In this document: in pieces, positions 1-14,600 of the stretch
How positions within the stretch are numbered: position 1 is the first letter of the stretch
How the letters are laid out: every line of letters begins with the position of its first letter
Origin: Enchytraeus crypticus
Taxonomy: Eukaryota > Annelida > Clitellata > Enchytraeida > Enchytraeidae
Reading direction: 5' to 3'
DNA: 64,000 nucleotides
Assembly (NCBI GenBank): GCA_905160935.1
Contig: CAJHZI010000425.1
Location: forward strand, 1,901,001-1,965,000
Program-made: the position numbers and the translations under genes
Notes under the pieces: generated by a model
Databases searched by the model: none
The model's input: the letters and a program-made list of their open reading frames with translations, nothing else
What the model was told of the DNA's origin: nothing

Positions 1-397
1 GAGTGTCTTCGGTGTACTTCTTTCAACATGTAACTGTTTACAATATTAATGAACATTGGCAGCCTTCACAGTTCTAACAAACAAAATCGACGCATAATCT
101 GGAAAAATTTACTAATTTTATATACTCCTTTTTTGAATATTTTCGATGATACAACATTAATGCATTGAAACTGGAGCTTTAGTTTTAGTCAGGCAATTGA
201 ACTCTAGGTGCCAATAAAGTAGGTCTACATTTTACAAGATACTCGAAGAGACTCATAACAAATACGTGTAGGCCTACGAGTAGAAGTGCTCGTGCTGCAG
301 TTTATACAACTTTATAAGGATTCTTAAGAATAGTGAGCAACAGGTGAGTTGTGGTTCCCATTTGATGGGTTGTCTATGAATTGAAGATTTGTTCTTT

Positions 398-494
398 ATG
401 CGCAACATGCATAAAGGAAGAAAAAAATCTTCATGCGCAACATGCATAATGGAAGAAAAAAATCTTCATGCGCAACATGCATAATGGAAGAAAA
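398..494 (+). repeat. Tandem repeat, about 36 bp x 3
   Basis: Three consecutive near-identical units carry the motif ATGCGCAACATGCATAA followed by GGAAGAAAA. The copies differ by single bases (AAAGG versus AATGG). It is a small minisatellite with no coding potential. Confidence 0.85.
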
Positions 495-979
495 GCCATT
501 TAGTTATTTATTTATGTTATTTATTTATTGCTATATTTCAGGCACACTAACCCATAAATGAATCTTACACATACAACAATGCAACAAGAACCAGAAAGGC
601 AAATAGGCTGTGCATAAATTGAGCTCTAAGACAATTACTTATAGAATTAGGCATATAAACCTACAATAAGCTCAGAACCTCAGAACACTTACATGTAACT
701 AGAATGTTCCCATTCAAAACTTTAATCTATAATTAGAAAGGATAGTATCAAAACTGTTGTTCTTATTGAAGACCAACAGTTAAAATTTGTAATGGAAGTA
801 CCCATCATGTGGAAAAGAAGAAAGAATATTTCTTGAAGATAAACAGTAAATATTTGTACTAGAGTTCATTACATGGAACAAGTTCTTTACAAGATTTCGT
901 GAACATCAAATTTTAAATTCTTAATGCTGCGTTAAATTTTTAACAGATTTCAATTTGCAGATAAATAATACTAGATAAC

Positions 980-982
<3 letters not shown>

Positions 983-1024
<42 letters not shown>
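983..1024. repeat. (TA)n microsatellite
   Basis: About 40 bp of pure TA directly abuts the 3' end of the antisense LINE fragment that follows. This suggests the simple repeat grew from, or next to, the LINE tail. Confidence 0.9.
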
Positions 1025-1025
<1 letters not shown>

Positions 1026-1330
1026 TGTACTGTCTACTGGCAGGTCCATGGTATATAACGTCTCTACTCATCTCTGTCTTCCGCTTTCCTTTTCATTTCC
1101 ACATACGAGTGGGTCTCTAAATCATCTAACATACCTAATCTCGGCCTGCCTCTGCCTCTTTTTCCTTCCATTCTACCTTCTATAACCTCTATTAATAGAC
1201 CTTCCCCCCTTAGAATGTGTCCTATCCACCTCTTCTTCCTATTTCTTAATACACATATCAGCTGATTATCGATACCAACTCTCCTCAGAATTTCCTCATT
1301 TGTAACTTTTTGAGTCCAGCTAATCCTCTC
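1026..1330 (-). mobile_element. LINE 3' fragment, GA-tail family (antisense)
   Basis: Read on the minus strand this matches the copy at 11631-12046: a C-terminal LINE ORF segment with the GRGRPRLGMLDD and MKRKAEDR-type motifs, followed by the sequence reading 'ggacctgcca' and a simple-repeat tail. Only the last part of the reverse-transcriptase ORF and the 3' UTR remain, as expected for a 5'-truncated non-LTR insertion. Confidence 0.75.
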
Positions 1331-3705
1331 GTCACAAATAGTCTCGTTGAATTGAGTGCCTTGTAGACTCCATTACCCGAATAGCATCACGGACTGAAGA
1401 TTGCCATTGGTAAAATATTTTCTACTCTCATAGCAAAAATTTAACTTACTTTAGGATGCAATCTTAGCGAATTATAATTGACTAAACCTCGAATTATAAT
1501 ATATTCGTGCGTGAACGCCGTATGAAACAGTAATGTAGAATAAAAACTTGCCAATTGACAATACATAATAATATGTGCAACAGAGATAACAAAACTATAC
1601 AGAACGTTGCGGGTAGTTGCTAAAGAGGTCGAGAAAGTGTTAATAAAATAGACTCCACTACTGCCACTTGTGAAAACCAGTGTCAAACCATGAGCAAAAT
1701 ACTGTTTTCATTAGCAAGCCCTCTTTTCTTGCCTCCGGTTGTGAACCACTGTAGCCCATACTCTGGTTTTCAATTCATCGTGACACGTGGCCTGAGCCAT
1801 AGAAAGCCATTGAAGGGCCCAATAGCTGCAAGCCTGTGAGACAGCAGCGTCACTAGGTAATCATTCAGTAGGCAGCTAGAGCCATAAAGGAATAGGCAGC
1901 TAGAGCCTAAAGGCCTATGCAGCTGAAGGACTAGGCTGCGAAGAAGTTATCGAGCTAGTAAGCCCACGGTAGTAATCCGCTTTCAGAACAGAAAAACTTT
2001 TGTAATCTGCCGAGCTTGCAATATAGGATATAACAAAGCACAAGAACTCACTAGAAGTCTTAATTAAAGTTTACACCGTGCGTGGGTGACTGTGTGCCGA
2101 TTGCGTAACTCAGACATGTGAAAAAGCTTCGGAGCATTTTCTACAATACGTAGGGAATATTTTGAGCAAGAATTGACGTGTATAAGGTCAAATTTTCTAA
2201 CTACAGCAATAATAAAGTAATTGTTTAAATTGTATTTAGATGTAATACAATGAAACTGATTTTTAACTGTTGGATATCAATCAGGCTAGAGCAGTTAGTA
2301 TCTATCCAATTTCATACTAGGTTAAAAGTTTTCCTCTTTTGGGTCTAGTTTGCAATCAATGTACACTAACTGAGACAAACATCCATTCCCCTAATACCCG
2401 TCTTTAGACTGGTTTCCCGGAATTTGGCACATACTGTTTACTGGACCCAACGTTCTGCCCGTGGGTTCGGACTTGGCTTCATAGTGCTCAATGTTGTTGT
2501 GGACTTTAGTAACACTTTATGAACGAGATTTTTACACTTTTCCGTTTTAGGCAAAGGAAACCCGATTTCAAATTTTGATCAACCGCCTCATATACTGTCT
2601 AATTTTTAGAGAAGGCGACTTAAATTTGGTCTTATGTTTTTGTACTAACCGGTTACTGGTCAAGTGCCGAAGTCTGTATTTAATAATAAGCAGTTAGGTA
2701 GTTTTTCGACCTACCGATAATTATGCACGTCTATAATAATAACTGTGAACAGTTATAGTATTTCCTTATTACCAGCATACTTATCATTGTTAGATTGACT
2801 TTCGCATTTGACTCAGCATTCCACACCCTAGTCTTGCTGTATATACGTGTTCATACGTGTTTAGTCGTGCTGTATATACGTAATCATTGTGACACAATTG
2901 TCATTTCTTCATTTATTTTACCGGAACCGGAAACTAATCATGAAAATTGCACTTCTGCAAATACTCAATTGACACCTTAAAATTACACATTGTCTGGCAC
3001 TTATTCCAATACTAAGCCTGAGTACTTACTCATACATCGTCTGCTAGAGATAGGTCATTATATGGAACTTTGTGCAATTTTGGTGTGATGGTGCATCATC
3101 ATTCATTACACAGCAATATCTAAAGCTGACAAATAAAATATATCAAAATGCTTAAGCTTGCTAAAGCTGTAGTTGTTGCGTCATTAATTAAAGTTTAACC
3201 TTATAGAGAGACTAATGTCTTTACATTTTTGTTGCTGTACTTGAAAGAAAGGAAACCATTTTGAATTATATTCAATATCCCTCAACATTAGTGCTTAGGT
3301 GAAAGCAAACACTATGAAAAGCCTTGATAAAATCACATCGGCTATGGCTAAAATGTGTATTATTGTGTATAACTAACAACAGATACAGCTGATATAACTA
3401 GATATTTTTCCCTTTACGGTTTCTATGTATTGAGGTATGAAATTACGTCTAAAACTGGTGTTACAAGTCTTTTGACTTCCTTAACCAGTGTAATATTGTT
3501 AAGTTAATTTAAGTTATATATTTTGTAATTAAATAAAGCTATTTGATATGATTTACCCTGGTAAGATTCCGCTGATCATACATTTTAACATTTGTGTGAA
3601 TTTACATTTTTCTAATTGCAAAATGTTTTAATATTTGTAGATAATTACGTTGACTTATATAATTTTATAATTTTATTCCATCTGTACCCATGTGTAACAA
3701 CACGC

Positions 3706-4368
3706 ATGGATCAGTCTAATGAAGACCTCCAGTCGCTCTGTGAAGAAGAGTTGAAACGTATAAAACCTATAGCTAGCTCGTCCTTTCTACGCCTTGGACT
3801 CAAACAGGAGCACAACGATTCCGGATACGGCGTGGAAGGAGGCTACTCCACCGTACCACCTCAACCGGAACCGATTTCCAGGAACCAACGTCATAGACTC
3901 TCGCTAAAGAATCTGCGTCGTCGTTCTGGAAAATTCTTTTCCAGCCGATTCGGATCTCATTGCTTAAAACCGGAACCAGTGAAGGACAAGTCGAGCACCA
4001 GGACGGACGCTGGTGTCGCGCCTGGAGCCACCATTGCGCCGTCGATTCGATCAGCCAGCAGTCAGCTGAGCTTTTCCAGCAACGAGTCGGAGTTGTGCAG
4101 TTGGGATTGCGCCAGTAGACTGTCAGCGCCACAGATGTCGTCGAGACGGCACCGCTTGGACTCGGTACCGACGATTAGGTCGACGACGCTTGTGCGGCAA
4201 GAGGAGATAGATAAGCAGAGCTCCGTCGAGTCGATGACAACTACGAATCATTGTCGTGCGATGAAAACAAGCGCATCGCAAAGTACGATACATTCTGTGG
4301 ATAACGGGATTTTCTATGTCAATTCGTGCACCGAGAGCAGACAAACTACTCCAGAATCTTCGTCAGAG
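3706..4368 (+). CDS. BAIAP3: BAIAP3-like exon 1 (N-terminus)
   Basis: Encodes residues 1-221, starting at MDQSNEDLQSL. It is rich in Ser and Arg (for example RHRLSLKNLRRRSGKF), with no recognised domain. It ends in phase 0 at GAG before a GTTTGT donor; reading on gives a stop within three codons. An acceptor-like tttgtag lies at 3640 and the frame stays open upstream to it, so an earlier start in a preceding exon cannot be excluded. Base composition is clearly richer in GC than the flanks, which supports coding. Confidence 0.7.
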
Positions 4369-7300
4369 GTTTGTTTGTAATGTATATGCATAAATTATTG
4401 TACAATTATAATAGTAATAAATATCTATCGTATTGACCACATTTTCGATGTCTTCGTTGGAGGATGATGCGGATGAATACCTCCGCAGGGTTTATAATTT
4501 AATTTGGAATTTCCTGCGATATCATTTTCGAGAGTTCATGACTTGTAAAGCATAAGTAGGTAGGATTATGTCAGTGCTACATAATTTACTTAAAAGATTA
4601 AATCAGAGCTCTTTGTTATTGATGCAGATAACTACACTGAGTTCAGTCAGGGGAATAGGCTTTCAGTGACTTTAACATTGTGGCCTGTTCATATTAAGTA
4701 TCTCTCTATTTTCTGCCTAACAACGAAATTAGATCTATGTGATCTAAGTTATATATTGTATGATAAGCGTTAAGTTCACTCGTAGTAGAAGGTACCTAAG
4801 CAGGAATTGAGGAATGTAACGAGAAAGCACCTCAGGAATCATTTCCCAGGTTAAAGGCTACATTAAGGGAGGTAAGGACTTGGCTTTTGTGAGGGGATCC
4901 AGCTGGTTGGTCTTGGAATTCTGTTACTGAGCGTGAGAACAAAAATGAAAAAGAATATGTAGGAATATGAATATGCTTGGGCCTTCCAATAAGCATCATA
5001 TTGGGATAGAGTGAGAGAGATATTCCAGATATTGTCTGCGGAATAGGAAATGAATAAAATATTTTGTTCGCTGTTTGTATTGCTTATCTTAATGCACTTT
5101 TCATGTGAGGTTTTATTGGCCGAATCTACTGCGCGCTTCTTATTTATGTGTACAGTACTCAACTAATTGATACTTTAATTTAGTAAGAATTGTAGAAACA
5201 ATAAGCCGTAGTGGAGTGAAATCCATGATCCATGGCTTCATACCATCTCTAAAAGTAACCCGTGCAAAGCAGATAACTTTAGCAGGAAATTAATTGTAAA
5301 CACAATACACTCTGACGCCGCACCGATGGAAGGACCAATGGGGAGGCATATCCATATAATGGATAAAAAATGAAATAAAATAAAATATAAAATAAAATAC
5401 AAAATAAAATTATAAAAATAAAATGACCTTAAAAGTGTTGACTCGTAACAATTCATTTGAGCCGTTGATTCATTCCGTAATTGATATTTTATCTAAATTA
5501 TAGTGGCGGGTTGAAATGGCCGCAGCTGACTTCGTAGTTGATTAGCCTTTGAGCATTGAGCCCTGACTCCTTCCATATATCATCCTAGTTTCCGCCATTG
5601 TTTTTGCTGAGGATTCTGGTTCAAGACTCTTATAAAGTATCCAACAGTGGCTACGGAACAGCGTGACTTGACACCTTTATAGAGCGTTGGTATGAAACAA
5701 TTTTTTTGCTCTATATTCTACAAATTTAGAAAATATAGACCTGAAATCGGCACAATGGCCCTATTCTTGTGTTAGATTGCATCGTGTGGTTTATCAAGAG
5801 CAAGTCGTGTAGTTTAGATTCAGACGGCGCCCATCCATAAATCATAAAAACGTGTATTTACTATTTCGCAATCACGTATAGTTAAGAGTCAGAAACTGAA
5901 TAAGTAATATGCTCACAATGTTACTCAACCCCCTTGTTGAGAATAGCTCCCGGATGTCTATTGTTGAAATAGTGTCTTAACGGTTGTACATGGGTCTCAA
6001 TAATGATGTATTGCGCTAAAAATAGTCTCTGAGGAAGCTGAAGCATCTTATAAATACCAAGAACCATTCAGTTTTGCGACTGTCTATTTAGTTTAGCTTG
6101 CAACACGTAGTATTCCAGTATGATGATAAAGGTAAAGCTTATTTCAAGCTGATCGCACCTTCTAACCTTCTGAATAATGGATTAGACTGACAGTTTTAGA
6201 TTAATTAGTTTATGGACCTGATTTAGTTTGGACTTTACGGTGCCTAAAGAGTTATATTTTGTTCTATGTTGTCTATGTGATTGAGCCATTGTTTGAATTA
6301 TGTTGTATTTGTGTTGTTGAATTTATTTTAATTGTCGATTTTATGATCAATTCTGGTTAACCTTAGCTGCCCTAAAATGTTCGATATGTTCCATACATAT
6401 TAATTGCTTTGCAGCCCATAAAATTAAGAACGTAACTATAACATCAAAAACACGGTTAAATAAAGTTAAAGCAAAAGATAGTCCGCTTCAGGTAACAAAA
6501 TGAAGATAACAAGAAGGCGTGTTTAACAAATAATAACACTGATTTAAGATCTAATAGGATTATAGTTAAGATGGCTTCTTCGATTGGGCTTTCAGCTAAG
6601 TTTTTTTATAGATGACAAATACTTCTTTAATGCTACTTGCCTAATGTGCCTGTTATCGTTGAGTAGGGCTTATCTACTTATGATGACATCCTTTAGCTCT
6701 ACATTTCTGTAGCTCCACCTTCTAACTAAGCTAGCGTCGCAATATCTCTGTAACAGTTAAGAAACAGGGTTAGTGTCCTATATAAAGAAGTTAGAAAACA
6801 GAGTTTTACTTTAAATTGATCATCTCTGTTAGAAGAGTCTGCATAACTTATTTTCTCTTTCTTTCTACGACTGAAATCCTTACATATATACAATTAGAAA
6901 CCTAGTTATTAGTGTAAAATTCTATAAAGTCTTAATGATAAAGATTTATGATGCTTTAACCTATTGTTGTGCTTATGTTTTGAAAGATAATTTATATAGT
7001 CACATTGATAAAAAACGAACTTTCGTGTCTGAATCATACCATAGAGCGATTGTGTCGTGAGAATGGACTGGGACTTTATTGTAAATACAGTAGTAACTAC
7101 CTACACCTGTATTAATGCCATACACCTGCAGCTAGCGATCGGAAGTGCATAATAGTATGCAAAATCTAAATATAGACCTGAGTAAGAGAGACTGTTTTAG
7201 AAGCATCACGATGCTATAGCTTCATTTGTCTCATAAATTGCTTGGTGGTATTAAAGAAACACACAGAGTAGCTTTATTTAATTTTAGTACTTTCAGTCAT

Positions 7301-10300
7301 ATTTCACGTATTTGCGTTTAATTGGGCTATAATTTACGTTTGATCTTTGAAATTCAGAGCTGTCATTGACCCTGACAGTATAAACATAGATGACATTGTT
7401 TATGATTATAATATTCAACCTTTGCAATGCGGCTTAGAAACGGCTTATATGCATTTATGTAGATCATTTGTAATTATAAATCTAGTTCAGATCTATTCAG
7501 AGTTTAATTAAGAGACGTGTGTTATATATCTTTGCAGAGCAAATACTTACTTAGCAAGGCGGTGAAACGTTACTTATAACAATATATTGATGCAGTTTTT
7601 GTTCTTATAGAGTAGTATACGAAGGATTTGATACAGTATATTCGTATCTCGACCCTAATTAAACTAGGATTCAAGGGAAGATGATGATCATGATAATGTT
7701 AATAATGATGATGCTGATAGAGTAGTATACGACGTATATCCAATTTATTTATAGTAGAACGGTGCTTATTCAACCGCGTACATACAGATAATTTGCCACT
7801 AATTCAACCGGCTACGTGAAATAGTTAACAACTATAAAACAATTAACCTATATTACCGTCCATTAAGTATTTAACCTGTTGTAATTTATGTTATCGGTTG
7901 TTTTACGTAGTAGATAAAACTGTTGCCTGAGAAGCTCGAGTCTAATAGTTAATATTCTCTTGCCTGACGGTATCTGATATTTACCGTGTCACTGGTGGAG
8001 CAGAACGGGCGTTTAGATATCTATCTTTTATTTAATAATAAAAGATAGAAATCTAAATTAAAAAACACAATAAAAATAGAGTCGAAATGTAATTTTTGGA
8101 AAGATAATATTTCCTGTGCCTATGGTGGAACACTGGCGTCTGAAATAAAAGAATTTTTGTCTAATGATCAGCGTTTCTTGTCGTAAATTACAGCCTTAAG
8201 CTAGCTGTAATGCTATCTGTTGCTTAGCTACAGTTCACCTTGTTCATTTGCGATGAATGCTTTTGTAGGCAGCCGAATCAGACAATTATTCTAGGTCTTT
8301 TTGAGGAGAGAGAAAACATGCAACTATATATTGATATAGTCTAGATATAGTTGAGCATATCCGGTTAAGAGAAGAAATGCTTTGATATAGTGAATGAATG
8401 ATGAGTGATTTGACAAGGCATGACACATTTGATAACAACAACAAAAACTGATATTTATGAGACTTCACTGAGTGAGCAGGACAGTTTTATTCGATATTTT
8501 TACTTGTTAAAGAAGTCTGTTGTATTGTCCGTGTACTATAGCAATAAGTGCAAGGTAGGCACGCTACGATAGTAGGCAGTGACTTTATAACTAGTAATAA
8601 TTAATAATAGTATAAATAGTAATAGTAGTTATAGTAATTGATTTTATAAAGAATCGTTGTTTACTTTTTAGAGCCTCACTTTAATGCTTTGATGCCTGAG
8701 AAGCGTATCTGATTTTAGTTCCATACTGCTTTCCTTGCGAATCCAGAATACTTAAATTGACCAAAACCCATCGCTTTTATTAGAAGTTAGACATTGAAAA
8801 TGAGGCAATTTCTTACTTCATTATCATCATCTTCCCTTTATGTCCAGTTTAACTGGGGTCGGGATGCGAATGCACCTTCTCCACTCCTCTTTATCCCATG
8901 CCATATCAATATCTTTTCCTTACGTTTTAGAACATTTTGTGGCAATTTCATGAGCTAGGCGCTCACCAATCGAATGGCATTTCTGACGTTGTTTTGAATC
9001 TTAGTGATTTAGTCGCCTTCTACGACACGTGCACGGAAGATGCCATTTCTTATTTACTTTAACAATGTATCAATATTAGCTCTGATGAGTTTTGTGATCT
9101 AATAATGTTTTTATACGATCTTGTTATTAAACATGCCAGTTTGTACAAATGCAGTAATTAAAACCTTTTGTTAAAAATGATATTGAAGATTGCAGAAAAG
9201 ATGTTGTAAACACAAACAATTAATAGTTAGTAATTCTTTTGTATACGAGATATTGAGGATGTTGCAAAATTAGTTGTAAACACGAGCGTTCAACGCTATT
9301 ATAAGTTTGACAAACATCACTTCATTCTTATATCTTACTAGCTTAAGACTGATGTTGCTAGAGTTGATTTGTTATTGTATTTGCACAAACTTATTAAGTT
9401 AACTTACGTCAAGCACGGTGACCTCGCTTTCATCTGTCGTCTGTGAATTGATTTTGCTGTATTTGCATACCTGTAGAAGTGGTGGAAAACGTTTCATATA
9501 TTTCTAAGGTCATCACTGTATTTGTAGTTGTAATGTACAAGTAAATAAGACCTAAGTTTACATAGTTTTTAACTGTATAATGTTTGCATTTTGTATTGTG
9601 CTTAGATGTAAATCTTATTCTACTTTTATGTTTCTATATCCCGACCCAAGCTAAATAGATTCAAGGAAAAGTAAAAAAGTATAGAGGAATTATAGCGAAA
9701 TGATCAACAATGTTGATATCTATCACTTTTAATGCCACATGTTTAAACCGTTAGGCATTTTAGACCATTTTCCGTAAAACCGTTTCAGTGAATGTCCGAG
9801 ATTTTACTCTCAGATCAGCGCGGCAGAGATTCGAACCCACTAGGGTTCAATTCACTAAGGGATCTCTCATTTCAACTTCATGACGTTACCCCTACGCTAT
9901 TCAGACTCTGAGAAGACGATGAAAGATGTAGATGATGAATTTTAAGCGCTTAGATGGATTTTGTACGCGTTAATTTTGTCGGCGTTATTTTTATCCTGCA
10001 TTTTATTTTTTGGTAGAACCTGTGCGAGGTGTACAGACAAGTTTTGTCCTGCCTAGTCAGTCCCCTGGGTAGCGCCGACAAGAAGCCCGGGTGTAGTCCC
10101 CTAGAGCTAGCTGAACATCTGAGAGAGGTTTGATCAGCTAAATGTAAATATTTCTATTTGACTTTATATACAAGAACTAAGATTTACGTCAGTTTCCTCA
10201 CTTGAAAGCGATGTCAGTGACGGTTGAGCCCAGGATTAAAACCCCGCACATACTGATCCGCGGTCGAGTATCTTACCGACTTCGCCACCGGCTCCAGCCT

Positions 10301-11573
10301 TACATTACGAATGTAATTTTTTATTATTTAGATCACCAAAAAGGGTCATTCAACCCTGTACAGTTCACAAGCACTGCAAACAAACAAGTAAATGCAATAA
10401 GTGAGCACAATTTAAATGTGAACCATGGTGAACTTAAAACGAAAATATAAAGTAGAAATTAAAAAAATTGAAATAAATAAATTCAAAATAAAGAAAATTA
10501 ATGATAATAGGTAGGCATAATTATACATTTAAGATCAGTATCATTAATAACTATTTAATAAGTACTGACGAAGATTAATATTGAAACAGTTAACGGAAAT
10601 AGATGATCGTAAATTAGGTGGAAGGGATAGCCAATATCTAGGGCCTTGTACAGCGATATACTTTTCGCGACAGAGGGTTCTGAACGATGGTATAGTAAAT
10701 TCCGAAACTTGTCGAAATTTATAAACAGAATTTACAACATTATTTAATAGCAACGAATAGTTGTAACATGAAGGCATATCATTATGAATAAGTTTATACA
10801 GAAATACGCAACAGCAATGTTTATGAATATCACTTAACTTTAAAATTTTAAGTTCTTTAAATATATTGTTCGTATGACTACGAAACTCTGCATGTTGAAT
10901 TATTCTAATTGCTCGTTTTTGGAGTACTATCAATTCGTTGAGCAAGGTTTTAGAAGCGTTCCCCCAAACAATATTACAATAAATTAGATGCGGATATATT
11001 AGACTGTAGTATAAATTTAACATACAATGTTTAGGTAACTTAGTTTTAACCCGATGGAGTAATCCAAAGGATTTGGCTAATTTTTGTGCAGTATAAGAAA
11101 TATAATATTGCCATGATAATTTTTCATCAAGAATCACTCCCAAAAATTTAGTCTTATCTATTCTAGAAATGTTGATATCATCTATGTATATATTAAAATT
11201 TTCAGAAATATTGTTATATTTGTATTTATATCCAAATAGCATGTAATTGGTTTTTTGTATATTTAAGAATAATCTATTCGCTTTAAACCAGTCAGAGAGT
11301 GTTAGGAGTTCATTAAAAACTAATTTAAAGATTAGTTTTTAATGATAATTTAATGAATCTTCATTCGTTTAATATGTTTTATACTTAATTAGGTGTTTGC
11401 TATTTTTAATAAGAATGCAGTATTTACGAGATTATAATTATGTAAATGTATATATGCTACACTCTGTCTACATATATATACATGTATAATATATATATAT
11501 CTATAATATATATATATACTATATATATATATATATATTTCTATAACCAGACTGAGTGAAACATATATCAATT

Positions 11574-11618
<45 letters not shown>

Positions 11619-14600
11619 TATGTATATTTATATTGTATGGATGTGAAACATGGACCTTAAGGAAGGAAGATATTAGGAAACTGGAGGCATTGGAAATGTG
11701 GATTTGGCGAAGAATGGAGAGGATTAGCTGGATTCAAAAGGTTACCAATGAGGAAGTCCTGGAGAAAGTTGGCACAGATAGACAGTTGATAAATGTATTA
11801 AGAAATAGGAAGAAGAGATGGATAGGACACATTCTAAGGGGGAAGGTCTATTAAAAGAGATCATAGAAGGTAGAATGGAAGGAAAAAGAGGCAGGGGCAG
11901 GCCAAGATTAGGTATGTTAGATGATTTAAAGACCCACTCGTATGTGGAAATGAAGAGGAAGGCGGAAGACAGAGAAGAGTGGAGGCGTTATGTATCATGG
12001 ACCTGCCAGTAGGCAGTGCACGAAGAGAGAGAGAGAGAGATGTATAATTATATTATATGCATGTATATATATATTATATATAATATAATATGTAATATAT
12101 ATTATATATATACATTATATGTATATATAATATAAATTATATTATATATAATATATATAATATATATATTTATATTTATTTATATACATGTATATATACC
12201 TATTATTGGTGGCGTTATGTACCGTGGACCAGCCAGTATGCAGTGCACTAAGAGATACCTATTATAATGTCTACATTTATTTACTAAATAAATAGATTAA
12301 ACGAAATCGCAAGTAGATATTGAGATCAAGTTAACAGAATTAATTTGGTGACAGTTATGGGCGCACTTGAAGCACGTTTACAGCGCAATGTAAACTGGTG
12401 ACGCGCAGTTTACACACAGTGATTCAATGTGATGCAATTGGGTGTATATTGTCGTTTCGCAATCTGAAGAATTTTAGTGAAAATTATTAATCTATTTTCT
12501 TGACACTGCATTCATGTTATTTGACACAAACGTTTTCTGCTATTTTGCAGATATTTCAGCTAGAGCAAGATGTTCATGACTCATTTGTAGAAGAGGTTAA
12601 ACATTACAAGGTTGGACATACGCTATAATTGATCTGAGTTTAACTATTTTAACGCTACTGCCGTTGGTGGCATCTATTTTATTTCTATAGCTAATTCTCA
12701 TGGTGTGTCCTTGTTAATGATCTTATAGTAATAGGGAAAGTCGTAGCTTTTAATCAGAGATATTGATAATTTTATTTAAAGCTATTGTAAGGTACGCACG
12801 CCGAGTGCAACGTCTCTGAAATCGCTTTGGTTTGAGGAAATTAACGTCAAATCTTCTTAGTATTGTAGTTTCTGGGGTAACTGTTTTGATGTAGTCATAT
12901 TCTAGAATTTATAGGCAATTTATAAAACAACGTGAGAATGAAAACTAATTATTATTTATAAAATGTAGTTTTAAGCACTTCCATGGCCTTTTGTAGTACA
13001 AGTCGTCGACAGCTTAACTGATGAAATAAATTTGGTTTGTGAAAATAATATCATACGATAATTTAGTCTTACATAAGATAACTTGCTTGTTTCTCGTATT
13101 TGATATTGAATTGCCTACTTCAAGGTTTTTACGTATCTACATAAAAGCTTTCTGTGTACTACATGTATGTCTGAGCTCTTCCGGTAATATATACTATGCT
13201 ACGTTGCATGATGTGTAGGTTTGAATACTGTATATAAATGCATTGAATGAAAAACTGAAACCATCAGAATATATGTGTATAATAGTGCTGAATATCTTTG
13301 CGCTATTGGCATGAAGGAATTGATCTTCTTTTCAAACTATTAGCCCTCATGAAAGACATTTCTAGCATTAAGATCCTTTGTGACACTTATAAGCGCATTC
13401 AAGCTTTGATATTATGAATGACTTAAAATGTTAGGTGTGCGACTGGCCGTAGTTCTGCTAATAAATTTTTTATGCATTTCTTGTGGAGCTGTGCGAGCAG
13501 AAAAGTGCATTTACTTTTTTACGTTGATTTATTTTCAGCACAGTAACGTGATCGTGAATGTGGGCATAATAGAAGCGAGGGATCTGAAGATTTGTACTTC
13601 TGTAGGTGAGTTATGGTACTATTGTACTGTGGTATTTAAGCGATGCACTCGAAACCTAACAATGTTGAGTAAATTTGCACTGATATGTCGGTCATGCAGT
13701 TTTGTTTTACAATGGATATAATTGATATTTACTTGTAAATAAGTGTATTCTAGATATCCCTAACAATTTTTGTTTATCGCTATTACTATTTTAGCGACTG
13801 ACGAGTATTTTGTAATCTGCAATATGATTTTTTATGGAACGCTACTTAGAGTTTATTTTAGAGTTGCCTTCAAAATTATGCAATATCTTGTTAAATATCA
13901 TGTTTGTAAATTTGAAAGGTCTAATATAATTTTTTTAAAGTGTGTATTGTGTATTATTTTGAATTAATAGCAAATGAGTATTGGAAATACTGTTACATTT
14001 CACAATGGTGTTGGGTGTGTTATATACTACTATATTCCACACTGGTCTTGATGTGTTAAATACTGTTATATTTCTCAATGATTTTGGATATATTACTAAC
14101 TACTAATTGTTATATTTCACAATGGTTCTAGAACTGTCAGTCCTACTTGTTTACTTGCAGACCACACTAACCCTTACTGCGTGGTGGCTGTGGACAGCCT
14201 GCACACGCCTAAAGGCTCCCCAAACAGCTCGCCCCGATCCTCGCCTAAGAGCAGGCGTCGCAGCGGCCACTCTCTGGCGGAGGACATCACGCAGACTGAG
14301 CCCCAGAAAGCTACGATTAATCCTCAATGGCGGGAACAGTTCGAATTGTAAGTGGATTTGTGCGGCTTTAGATATCTGTTTAAGTATAAACGTAAAGCTA
14401 ATGTTAACGTCAGTTTCCTCACTCGAAAGCGATGTCAGTGACGGGATAGTCCAGTGTTTGAACCCGCACGTACTGGTCCGCGGACCAGTATCTTACCGAC
14501 ATCGCCACAGGCTCCAAACAGTGGCGATGTCGGTTAGAATGAAATGAGCTAAAGCCAAGTTTGATGGGGAGAGCGCTGGAGTTGTACCTTACTCCTACTG

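Larger units (their letters stand above)
1..3640. other. Upstream non-coding region
   Basis: No convincing coding exon is seen here. It contains a three-copy tandem repeat near 398-494, a (TA)n run at about 983-1024, an antisense LINE tail at 1026-1330 and, near 2395-2520, a worn stretch resembling repeat family B. The promoter and any 5' untranslated exon of the downstream BAIAP3/UNC13D-like gene should lie in or before this region, but no TATA box or initiator can be chosen with confidence. Confidence 0.5.
4369..12550 (+). other. Intron 1 of BAIAP3-like gene
   Basis: About 8.2 kb without a supported exon. It contains an (AAAAT)n patch at 5365-5425, a repeat near 4795-4920 shared with 52465-52680, LINE tails with (GAT)n at 7645-7715 and 8817-9055, a SINE-C copy at 9688-9907, a SINE-A copy at 10184-10299, a LINE reverse-transcriptase fragment at 10440-11335, long (TA)n tracts and a second LINE fragment at 11631-12046. 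Confidence 0.6.

Noticed and set aside
398-494. CRISPR-like repeat array
   Set aside because: Units are contiguous with no spacers, and the genome is animal.
3800-4344. Two minus-strand frames opposite exon 1
   Set aside because: Mirror images of a GC-rich coding exon; no independent support.
13428-13721. Frame of 97 codons overlapping BAIAP3-like exon 3
   Set aside because: Exon 3 is read in this frame only by chance of an open intron; homology covers just 13539-13605, with a proper acceptor and donor.
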